A stretch of 5,212 nt of DNA. Origin: Candidatus Brocadiaceae bacterium. Its GTDB lineage: Bacteria; Planctomycetota; Brocadiia; Brocadiales; Bathyanammoxibiaceae. Under the pieces are notes generated by a model, which did no database searches, was not told the DNA's origin, and saw only the letters and a list, made by a program, of their open reading frames with translations. Shown here piece after piece: positions 1 to 5,153 of this stretch. The first letter of the stretch is position 1; each line of letters starts with the position of its first letter. Where the stretch lies: the NCBI GenBank assembly GCA_030018855.1, contig JASEHG010000140.1, forward strand, positions 1-5,212. Reading direction: 5' to 3'. A program made the translations under genes and the position numbers.

Positions 1-509
1 GTGGAGCTAACCTGAGCGGGGCCATCCTGAGTGGGGCTAACCTGAGCGGGGCAAACCTGAGTGGCACCAATCTAAGTGGAGCCAACTTTAGTGGGGCCAA
101 CTTGGTCATGGTCAACCTGAGTGGGGCCAGCCTGAACGGGGCCATCCTGAGTAGTGGCTACCTTAGTGGGGTCAACCTGAGCGGGGCCAGCCTGCACAAG
201 ACCGACCTGAGCAAGGCCGACCTGAGCGGAACCAACCTGAGCCAGGCCATTCTGGGCGGGGCAAACCTGAGCCAGGCTACACTGAGTGAGGCCAACCTGA
301 GCGAAGCCGACCTGAGTGGGGCCAACCTGAGCGGGGCTGACCTCAGCGAGGCCAATCTGAGTAGGGCCAACTTTAGTGGGGCCAACCTGAGCGGGGCTGA
401 GCTGAACGGGGCTGACTTTGATGGGACAGACTTCACAGAGGCGCTCTTAAGGGGGGCACGCAATATTGAAAAGGCAAAGAACACCCAAAAGGCCAGAGGG
501 CTCCTGTAG
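1..509 (+). CDS. Pentapeptide-repeat protein, 5'-truncated by window edge
   Basis: The reading frame is open from position 3 and ends at TAG 507-509, so 168 residues of the C-terminal part are visible. The start lies upstream of the window. The TTG at 102 and ATG at 108 fall inside the repeat array and are not believable starts. The protein is 31 consecutive five-residue units of the type A(N/D/S)LSG with Leu, sometimes Phe, at the central position. A 13-residue Lys/Ala-rich tail follows and ends in GLL. In this family four units make one turn of a right-handed quadrilateral beta-helix, so nearly eight turns are visible. No catalytic motif, signal peptide or fused domain can be seen, though an N-terminal domain could lie outside the window. 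Some family members mimic DNA and protect gyrase, but most have no known role, and nothing here supports a specific function. The gene converges on the TPR gene. Family assignment is secure; function is unknown. Confidence 0.93.
   Translation, partial: GANLSGAILSGANLSGANLSGTNLSGANFSGANLVMVNLSGASLNGAILSSGYLSGVNLSGASLHKTDLSKADLSGTNLSQAILGGANLSQATLSEANLSEADLSGANLSGADLSEANLSRANFSGANLSGAELNGADFDGTDFTEALLRGARNIEKAKNTQKARGLL
3..467 (+). repeat. 15-bp coding minisatellite of the pentapeptide array
   Basis: This is a tandem array of 31 units of 15 bp in perfect register, with consensus near AACCTGAGCGGGGCC. The first six units and units 18-26 are the most alike at DNA level, while the middle and the last five have drifted. 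CTGAG recurs in most units. The repeat encodes the pentapeptide helix and has no indel that breaks the frame in the visible part. Such arrays can gain or lose whole units in frame by slippage or unequal recombination. Confidence 0.9.
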
Positions 510-513
510 CCTT

Positions 514-535
514 GGGGGTCGCATATTGATGCCCC
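514..535 (+). terminator. Weak stem-loop after the pentapeptide-repeat gene
   Basis: Five bases after the stop codon, a GGG arm (within the G-run 514-518) and GCAT (521-524) can pair with ATGC (529-532) and CCC (533-535). The TC at 519-520 is bulged and the loop is ATTG. No T-run follows (the next bases are TTACAT), so it is at best a poor intrinsic terminator or a 3'-end stabilising hairpin. Confidence 0.25.
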
Positions 536-544
536 TTACATAAC

Positions 545-562
545 GAGAGCTCTGCAAAACTC
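545..562. repeat. 18-nt direct repeat, copy A
   Basis: GAGAGCTCTGCAAAACTC matches the copy at 5136-5153 at 17 of 18 positions in the same orientation. It contains the 8-bp palindrome AGAGCTCT. It lies in the convergent intergenic region between the pentapeptide-repeat and TPR genes. It is probably a short dispersed intergenic repeat; its function is unknown. Confidence 0.6.
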
Positions 563-587
563 TTAAAAGTACCACCCATCATTCTGA

Positions 588-670
588 TCCGCCTTAGGCG
601 GAGAAGAATCTTGTGTTTTGCCCAGCAATCTTTTTCCCTAGTCCTTGGTCCCTGCCCCCTGGCCCCTGGC
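588..670. repeat. Composite intergenic repeat, copy 1 (palindrome + CTTTTT + five heptamers)
   Basis: The element begins with a hairpin-forming palindrome at 588-602 (TCCGCC, loop TTA, GGCGGA). A 27-nt spacer follows, then CTTTTT (630-635) and five in-register heptamers at 636-670, all close to CCCTGGY. CTTTTTCCCTARTCC is shared with the minus strand of the left half of copy 2 at 3730-3790, with the same order of parts. On the minus strand the array is G-rich and begins 7 nt after the TPR stop codon, with runs of 4, 5, 3 and 3 G; one loop is 11 nt, so quadruplex potential is only moderate. Together with copy A of the 18-nt repeat it fills most of the gap between 510 and 673, where I see no other gene. 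Confidence 0.75.
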
Positions 671-673
671 AGA

Positions 674-1582
674 CTACTCCCTACTCTTCTCCCTGATTAT
701 CTCCTTATACCTCCTGAACTCCGCATCCGCCTCTACTATTCGGCCCAATCTCCGGTATAATGCGGACAGATGCATGTGGACTTCCGGGGAGTTGGGGTCT
801 AGCTCCAGGGCCTTCTTGTACTCTCCAATAGCCTCATCAAACTGGCCCATAGTGGTATAGGCCCGGCCTATAAGTAAATGGGGTTCTGCCTGGCCCGGGT
901 CTACCCTGAGAGATTCCGTGTATTCTTTCACCGCCTCACCATAAAGCCCCTTGGTAAAGTAGACACTCCCCAGCAGGGTGTACCAAGGGGCGCGGAGGGG
1001 GTCTAACCTTATGGCCTCCTTTAACTCTTTTATAGAATCATTTAGTTTCCTTATGGCCAGGTAGACCTCCCCCAGGAGCATGTGGGCCTCTGCCAGGGTG
1101 GGTTCCAGCTTGATGGCCTTTTCCAGGTGGTGGACGGCCTCTTCATATTCCCCCTCCTGGAGGAAGGCCTGACCCAGGGCCATCTGGAACCTCCCCTCTT
1201 CGGGTCTCAGTTTTATTGCACGGGAGAACTCCTTTATGGCCTCCTCCCTGTTCCCCTTCTCTAAATACGTATAACCCAGTAGTACCCTCAGTTCTGCGTC
1301 TTTTGGCTCCAGGGTAATGGCGTTCTTAAACTGGATTATGGCATCATCCAGATACCCCTTTTCCTTAAGGACCGTCCCCAGGAGTTTTCTCGCCCCCGTG
1401 AGCTTTGGGTCAAGTTCTACTGCCTTTCTTAACTCAACGATGGCCTCATCCGCACGCCCCTCCTGGAGATAAGAACGGCCTTTCTGCAGAAAGTCTTCGG
1501 CCTCCCCGGCCTCTAAGAGGCAAGGGAATAAAGAGATTAACACGCTTACCAGAAGGACTACAAACCTGGACAAGGGCTTCAC
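674..1582 (-). CDS. Exported TPR-repeat protein (8 tandem TPRs)
   Basis: The product is 302 residues. It starts with GTG at 1582-1580, with AGGA 10 nt upstream, and ends at TAG. Residues 1-25 form a signal peptide: KPLSR basic start, a hydrophobic stretch from about 7 to 23, and a likely signal peptidase I site after LEA (25). Cys21 follows LFP, which is a poor lipobox. From residue 28 to 299 there are eight 34-residue TPRs with no linkers. Most keep Gly at position 8, Ala at 20 and Pro at 32 of the unit, and three residues remain after the last. TPR solenoids bind peptides or partner proteins, so a periplasmic or cell-surface scaffold role is likely, but no partner can be named. The gene follows the SDR gene by 41 bp and is probably the last gene of the dehydrogenase operon. 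The G-rich composite repeat lies directly behind its stop codon. Confidence 0.93.
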   Translation of the reverse strand: MKPLSRFVVLLVSVLISLFPCLLEAGEAEDFLQKGRSYLQEGRADEAIVELRKAVELDPKLTGARKLLGTVLKEKGYLDDAIIQFKNAITLEPKDAELRVLLGYTYLEKGNREEAIKEFSRAIKLRPEEGRFQMALGQAFLQEGEYEEAVHHLEKAIKLEPTLAEAHMLLGEVYLAIRKLNDSIKELKEAIRLDPLRAPWYTLLGSVYFTKGLYGEAVKEYTESLRVDPGQAEPHLLIGRAYTTMGQFDEAIGEYKKALELDPNSPEVHMHLSALYRRLGRIVEADAEFRRYKEIIREKSRE

Positions 1583-1623
1583 AATCCAAGATTCCTGCGA
1601 AATGGTGGCAGGCCCCCTAACCT

Positions 1624-2565
1624 TTACAATTTGTCGTACGACTCCATTCTATCTCTCCTGCGGGCCAACTCGCTGGCATATCGTATGCCCAGACTGGAGG
1701 CATTCTCCACGGCCCAGTCTGTCAACCTGGTCGTCCCACTAGGCAGTGAATCTGTGTAGAGTAACCCGGCCATAAGACCCTCAATCTCATCGCGTGTAAT
1801 CGTTACGTCTCCAACTATCTTGCCGATAAGCGACCCCAGGAGGTAACCTGCGGCTGGGGGGATAGAAATAATTGGCCTGCGTTTACCTATAATCCTCCCT
1901 ATCTCCTCCACCAGACCACGATAAGTAAACGTCTCTGGCCCAATTGCGTTGATGATAACATTTTCCGTCCTTTGTCCCTGTTCAACTGCCAACCTGGCCA
2001 GGTCATCAACGTATATGGGTTGCAGGCGATAGTATCCGTCTCCAAACACCCCGAAGACTGGAAATTTCCGCAAGAACCAGGCGATATTATTTATCAGGAT
2101 GTCCTCTTTCCCAAATAAGACGGCTGGCCGGAGTATTGCGTACGCCAGACCTGATTCTATCAACGTTCGTTCTAATTTTGCCTTACTGCTAAAATACTCC
2201 AGGGGGGAGTCCTCCGAAGGGTTTGTTATACTGAGATGGACAATCCGTTTTATCCCAGCTTTCCTTGCGGCGTCAAACAACGTCCGGGTATTGTTGACTG
2301 CGGTTGAGTACGTGAAACCTGGGTAGTTAAACCTCACCCAGTAGGTGTTATAGAGGACCGAGGCCCCGGATAATGTATCAATAAGTCTTTGGGGATTGTC
2401 AAAATTAAATGGGTACGCCTTTACTTTATCACCGAACGGATTAACACGGGCAGGAGAATTCGTTATGGTGCGTACCTGATACCCAGCCTCAAGCAACCGC
2501 CTGGCAATATATTTCCCAGAATACCCGAAGGCACCGGTTACAACGTGGACTTCACTAGAGGCCAT
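1624..2565 (-). CDS. NAD(P)-binding atypical SDR, complex I NDUFA9-like / NAD-dependent epimerase superfamily
   Basis: The product is 313 residues. A Rossmann fold opens with TGAFGYSG at 10-17, the TGxxGxxG cofactor loop of extended and atypical SDRs. Ser112 (HLSITN), Tyr124 and Lys128 (YFSSK, a YxxxK motif) form a complete Ser-Tyr-Lys set. RPAVLFG (146-152) and QPIYVDDLA (182-190) are typical of NDUFA9-like and NmrA-like proteins. The C-terminal part, with its RLTDW and RYASELARR segments, is a helical tail seen in some NAD-dependent epimerase/dehydratase proteins. Members either catalyse redox or epimerase chemistry or only bind NAD(P)H; the intact catalytic set leaves an enzyme possible, but no substrate is inferable. 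There is no signal peptide, so it is cytoplasmic. Its ATG overlaps the stop of the dehydrogenase gene by one base (TAATG), which implies translational coupling and related use. It could also be listed simply as an NmrA-type protein. Confidence 0.9.
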   Translation of the reverse strand: MASSEVHVVTGAFGYSGKYIARRLLEAGYQVRTITNSPARVNPFGDKVKAYPFNFDNPQRLIDTLSGASVLYNTYWVRFNYPGFTYSTAVNNTRTLFDAARKAGIKRIVHLSITNPSEDSPLEYFSSKAKLERTLIESGLAYAILRPAVLFGKEDILINNIAWFLRKFPVFGVFGDGYYRLQPIYVDDLARLAVEQGQRTENVIINAIGPETFTYRGLVEEIGRIIGKRRPIISIPPAAGYLLGSLIGKIVGDVTITRDEIEGLMAGLLYTDSLPSGTTRLTDWAVENASSLGIRYASELARRRDRMESYDKL

Positions 2566-2579
2566 TAATTTCCCTTTCC
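2563..2579 (-). promoter_or_regulatory. RBS and TAATG stop-start overlap of the SDR gene
   Basis: On the minus strand the end of the dehydrogenase gene reads GGAAAGGGAAATTAATG. The AAGGG core lies within the dehydrogenase coding sequence at normal distance from the SDR ATG (2565-2563), and the dehydrogenase TAA (2567-2565) shares its last A with that ATG. This fixes the SDR start and indicates coupled translation. Confidence 0.75.
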
Positions 2580-3707
2580 AGCCTCCATTCTACTGGCCAT
2601 GGCCTCCCTGACCCTCTCCACGGCAATCTCCATGGCGGCATCCCTTGGTTTCATCCCCTTGTCCCTGCCGTACTCCAGCACTAGCCTGGTATTCCTCTTG
2701 ACCCTCCGTTCAACAATATCAAACATGCCTCTGGAATTGTAACCCATGTACTCAGCGTATGAGGATATTACCCCACCTGCATTGGCCACGAAGTCTGGCA
2801 CGACCAAGATGCCCTTTTTGTGGAGGACCTCTTCTGTATCCGGGGACACGGGTATATTAGAACCTTCCACTACTACCCTGGCCTTCACCCTGTCCACATT
2901 CAAAGGGGTGATTACGTCAGAAAGGGCGGCGGGGATGAGGACGTCTACCTCCAATTCAAAGAGCTCTGCGGTCGTAAGGACTTTACCGGGTCTATAATTT
3001 ATCACGCTCCCCGTCTCCTTTTTTAGTCTGATGAGGGACTCCACCTCCAGGCCCTTCTCATTATAAATAGTACCCCTTCTATCCGAGATTGCCACCACCC
3101 TGGCCCCCAGTTTTGAGAGGTAGTTGGCCGCAAAGGTTCCCACGTTGCCAAAGCCCTCTATGGCCACCGTAACATCCTTTATGTTCAACCCAAGGAAGGT
3201 AACTGCCTCAGCGGCCGAATGGGCCACACCAAGTCCGGTGGAGCCTAACTCGTGGGGGATACCGCACTCCTCCCCAGGGCTGACGCACATATCGGCAGGT
3301 TTGCCCGTGCAGGACTTAAGGGAGCCATTGGCCTCTACGTACCAGCGCATCTCCTCCTGACCGGTACCTGCATCAGGCCCGGCAATATAAAGGGAAGGCG
3401 AGAGGGGACTGATAGCCCTGGCGAAGGCCTGTATGAGGGCCTTCTTGTCCCCACCGCTCAGCACACTGGCTTCTGCCACTATGCCCGATTTGGCCCCGCC
3501 AAAGGGTATCTCTGCCAGGGCATTCTTCCAGGTCATGGTACGGGCCAGGCGGTAGACCTCCTCAGCAGTCACGCCGGAGGTCATCCTTATCCCACCCTTT
3601 CCAGGGCCGAGGGCAGTGTTGTCAATGACCAGGAACCCATGCATTCCCACCCCTGGGTCATAGACCTCAAGCACCTTCTCGGGTCCAAACTCGTCCCTCT
3701 TTATCAT
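2565..3707 (-). CDS. Glu/Leu/Phe/Val dehydrogenase, probable glutamate dehydrogenase
   Basis: The product catalyses reversible NAD(P)-dependent oxidative deamination, probably of glutamate to 2-oxoglutarate plus ammonium. I start it at ATG 3707 (380 residues) because GAGGG sits 7 nt upstream. A TTG at 3728 would add seven residues but has no Shine-Dalgarno and abuts the repeat. The N-terminal ELFV dimerisation domain carries GPGKGGIRM (Lys37), TWKNA (Lys61), the catalytic IPFGGAKSG (Lys73) and GPDAGTG (Asp112). The C-terminal Rossmann domain carries GFGNVG (185-190) and NAGGVISSY (Asn309, Ser316). Lys37 and Ser316 align with the residues that bind the glutamate side chain in hexameric glutamate dehydrogenases; leucine dehydrogenases have a non-charged residue at the Lys site, so glutamate is favoured. 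NAD versus NADP cannot be decided. The loop after TGKP is about seven residues longer than in classical enzymes and, with the Cys just before TGKP, holds all three cysteines (133, 141, 148). It is first in a probable operon with the SDR and TPR genes. Confidence 0.93.
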   Translation of the reverse strand: MIKRDEFGPEKVLEVYDPGVGMHGFLVIDNTALGPGKGGIRMTSGVTAEEVYRLARTMTWKNALAEIPFGGAKSGIVAEASVLSGGDKKALIQAFARAISPLSPSLYIAGPDAGTGQEEMRWYVEANGSLKSCTGKPADMCVSPGEECGIPHELGSTGLGVAHSAAEAVTFLGLNIKDVTVAIEGFGNVGTFAANYLSKLGARVVAISDRRGTIYNEKGLEVESLIRLKKETGSVINYRPGKVLTTAELFELEVDVLIPAALSDVITPLNVDRVKARVVVEGSNIPVSPDTEEVLHKKGILVVPDFVANAGGVISSYAEYMGYNSRGMFDIVERRVKRNTRLVLEYGRDKGMKPRDAAMEIAVERVREAMASRMEAGKGN

Positions 3708-3714
3708 GATGCGA

Positions 3715-3719
3715 CCCTC
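3715..3719 (-). promoter_or_regulatory. Shine-Dalgarno site that decides the dehydrogenase start
   Basis: GAGGG on the minus strand lies 7 nt before ATG 3707-3705. The upstream in-frame TTG at 3728-3726 is preceded only by C-rich repeat DNA. This favours the 380-residue product over 387. Confidence 0.7.
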
Positions 3720-3764
3720 ACTGCCCAAAACCAGGGGACAGGAACCAGGGATCAGGGATTAGGG

Positions 3765-3790
3765 AAAAAGTATAATCCGCCTAAGGCGGA
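3765..3790 (-). terminator. Possible intrinsic terminator after the DUF547 gene
   Basis: On the minus strand, a 6-bp GC-rich hairpin (TCCGCC-TTA-GGCGGA) is followed by TTATACTTTTT. It lies about 60 nt beyond the DUF547 stop codon and before the dehydrogenase gene. The U-tract is interrupted and the stem is short, so it may be weak. TATACT (3774-3769) in the same stretch could instead be a -10 element for the dehydrogenase operon, but no matching -35 is visible 17 nt upstream. Confidence 0.4.
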
Positions 3791-3806
3791 CTAAAGCCTG
3801 CGGCTA

Positions 3807-3844
3807 CCCCTGGTCCCTGACCCCTGTCCCCTGACCCCTACCCC
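3807..3844 (-). other. G-quadruplex-forming tract just after the DUF547 stop codon
   Basis: Read on the minus strand, six runs of three or four G are separated by loops of 2, 3, 3, 3 and 4 nt. This easily meets the standard G3+ with loops of 1-7 rule. It starts 5 nt after the DUF547 stop, so it would be in the 3' untranslated RNA as well as in the DNA. It is the right arm of composite repeat copy 2. Confidence 0.7.
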
Positions 3845-3849
3845 ATGGG

Positions 3850-5088
3850 CTACTCCCCCGCATTCACCTCCCAGTCGTACTCCATAAACTTAATCTCTTT
3901 TTTCCCACCCGCTAGAGACTTGGATACGTTTGGTGGGAGGGAACTAGCCACCTTGTTGAGGAAGTCCCGTAAGGTACCCCTCTTTGCCAGGGGTTCAAGC
4001 ACAGGGGAGAGGAATACCCCCGCCTCCGTGGCGTAGAGGTTGGCGGGCTGAGTCAGGAAAGACTTAAGGTCCTCTTCTAGTTGTCTCTCCAGGAGTCTGC
4101 CGCAGTAGGCCTCCTTGCGAAGAGGTGGTGAACTCTTGGTGCCAGGCACGAGGGCAAAAAGCACCCTGGGTTCTTTGGAATCCCCACCCAGAAGGTAATC
4201 TCTCAGTTCATCAAGGGTGAGGGACTTCCCTCCGGCCTTGAGCTTTTCCTTGTCAAAGAAGCCCTTTATCTCTTTCACACTCCCGACAGGGTACTTCTCG
4301 GCAACACGCCTAAGCACGGTGGCGTTATACACGTTTATCCAGAAGGCAATTTGTTCCTCCCTGGGAAGGGCCGCCAGCTCTAGTTTATCCAATTTTGAGG
4401 CCTTTGTGAGAAATTCTTCCAGATGGACATCCTTCTTGAGAGTTGAGTATTTTATCCCCTTAGCCGTTACACAACTGGCGAGGGCCATATCAAGGTCTGA
4501 ATGATCAAAATGTTGAGGGGTGAGTTCCTTGTGTTTGTGGTCGTACTTCCACTCCTGAACATGGCTGACTCCCTGGGCGTCTATGACCCTTAGCGAGAGC
4601 TGCCACAGTTTGTCCTGGACCCTTACCCCCCTACCCCTGATTTCTTCCACCTGGATGCCCTTGTCTTCTATCTTGGCCAGGGCCAGGTTTATGGCCGGAC
4701 CTATAACATAGTTGTCAAGAGGAAAGGAATAATACTTAGTTGCCTCGTTCATGGGCTGGAGGTCCCACTTTTCCCTCCCGTAACGCCAACTAAGCTCCTT
4801 AGTCCCTTTTCCCTTTAAAAACCTGATGGCAATATCCCATACGTCCCATTCCACGTGCCTGGTATTTCCTACTATCTCCGTAATCCCTTCGTCTTCTGCC
4901 TCATCTATGACGTAGTCAATGACCTTCCTGACAGGTATGGTCTTCAACCCGGAATGGATATGGATAAAGATTTCCTTCTCCGTCGCCTCCTGGGCAGAGA
5001 CCTCCTGTCGTGCCAGGGGCAGACTCGCCGTGGTGAAAAGGAAAAACCAGGGCATAAAAAGCCAGACGCCCAGTAACAGGATTCGCAT
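3850..5088 (-). CDS. Secreted DUF547-family protein with uncharacterised N-terminal region
   Basis: The product is 412 residues, starting at ATG 5088 with AAAGGAG 5 nt upstream. Residues 1-32 are a signal peptide with a long hydrophobic stretch (about 3-25) and a likely signal peptidase I site after VSA (30-32), so it acts in the periplasm or outside the cell. Residues 35-205 match no domain I recognise; they contain several Trp residues and charged segments. The DUF547 core runs from about 240 to 350, with AFWINVYNA (248-256), SLTLDELRDYLL (289-300) and EPRVLFALVPGTKSSPPL (306-323). The C-terminal YDWEVN (404-409) is the usual end of the family. DUF547 has no established biochemical role that I can name. 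The copy is divergent: the usual His in the RIHFAL segment is Leu310 and the usual Cys in SCPP is Ser320. It is separated from the dehydrogenase gene by a 142-bp repeat-filled gap and is probably transcribed separately. Confidence 0.87.
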   Translation of the reverse strand: MRILLLGVWLFMPWFFLFTTASLPLARQEVSAQEATEKEIFIHIHSGLKTIPVRKVIDYVIDEAEDEGITEIVGNTRHVEWDVWDIAIRFLKGKGTKELSWRYGREKWDLQPMNEATKYYSFPLDNYVIGPAINLALAKIEDKGIQVEEIRGRGVRVQDKLWQLSLRVIDAQGVSHVQEWKYDHKHKELTPQHFDHSDLDMALASCVTAKGIKYSTLKKDVHLEEFLTKASKLDKLELAALPREEQIAFWINVYNATVLRRVAEKYPVGSVKEIKGFFDKEKLKAGGKSLTLDELRDYLLGGDSKEPRVLFALVPGTKSSPPLRKEAYCGRLLERQLEEDLKSFLTQPANLYATEAGVFLSPVLEPLAKRGTLRDFLNKVASSLPPNVSKSLAGGKKEIKFMEYDWEVNAGE

Positions 5089-5093
5089 AGAGG

Positions 5094-5100
5094 CTCCTTT
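5094..5100 (-). promoter_or_regulatory. Strong Shine-Dalgarno of the DUF547 gene
   Basis: AAAGGAG on the minus strand lies 5 nt before the ATG at 5088-5086 and is the best ribosome-binding site in the window. It fixes the start at the head of the signal peptide. Confidence 0.75.
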
Positions 5101-5128
5101 TTTAGATTTTAGATTTAAGATTTAAGAG
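5101..5128. repeat. AT-rich heptamer array upstream of the DUF547 gene
   Basis: Four tandem heptamers in exact 7-nt register read TTTAGAT twice, then TTAAGAT and TTAAGAG. They lie directly upstream of the DUF547 Shine-Dalgarno site, within its 5' leader or promoter. The period equals that of the C-rich arrays at 636-670 and 3730-3842, but the sequence is unrelated. Confidence 0.65.
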
Positions 5129-5135
5129 ATAGTAT

Positions 5136-5153
5136 GAGAGCTCTGAAAAACTC
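5136..5153. repeat. 18-nt direct repeat, copy B
   Basis: GAGAGCTCTGAAAAACTC differs from the copy at 545-562 only at position 11 of the repeat (A for C). It lies upstream of the DUF547 gene and next to the AT-rich heptamers. The remaining sequence to the window end (5154-5212) has no gene; I see only a 10-bp palindrome AGGCTAGCCT at 5175-5184 and no convincing promoter. Confidence 0.6.

Larger units (their letters stand above)
3730..3844. repeat. Composite intergenic repeat, copy 2 (symmetric: heptamers - palindrome - heptamers)
   Basis: The 142-bp gap between the DUF547 and dehydrogenase genes is almost wholly this element. On the minus strand five CCCTGGT-like heptamers occupy 3764-3730. 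On the plus strand five more occupy 3808-3842. Between them lies the palindrome 3776-3790 (TCCGCC, loop TAA, GGCGGA) and a small AGCC-TGC-GGCT hairpin at 3795-3805. The arms are inverted repeats: 3732-3757 pairs with 3808-3833 at 22 of 26 positions, including 11 in a row, and the axis of symmetry falls on the centre of the palindrome. The minus-strand left half matches copy 1 in order and in the shared CTTTTTCCCTARTCC. The function is unknown; dispersed repeat families with this make-up are usually non-coding. Confidence 0.8.

Noticed and set aside
158..484. 108-codon minus-strand ORF opposite the pentapeptide array
   Set aside because: It is a low-complexity Leu/Ala/Pro/Arg/Ser shadow caused by the 15-bp repeat, which has no stop in the antisense frame. 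No start signal or domain supports it.
3708..3728. TTG start for the dehydrogenase (387 residues)
   Set aside because: The seven extra residues have no ribosome-binding site, whereas ATG 3707 has GAGGG at ideal spacing.
3771..3776. Perfect TATAAT on the plus strand beside the palindrome
   Set aside because: No plus-strand gene follows, and no -35 box is visible at proper spacing. It is probably a by-product of the repeat.
3252..3794. 180-codon plus-strand ORF opposite the dehydrogenase start
   Set aside because: The minus strand encodes a clear dehydrogenase with all motifs, and the plus ORF runs on through the repeat element. It has no recognisable domain.
588..3842. CRISPR array from the repeated palindromes
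   Set aside because: The palindromic units are 3 kb apart, 15 bp long, and joined to tandem heptamers, not to unique spacers. No cas gene is present.
545..5153. The gene cluster as a mobile element bounded by the 18-nt repeats
   Set aside because: There is no transposase, integrase, terminal inverted repeat or compositional break, and the genes are ordinary metabolic or structural types.
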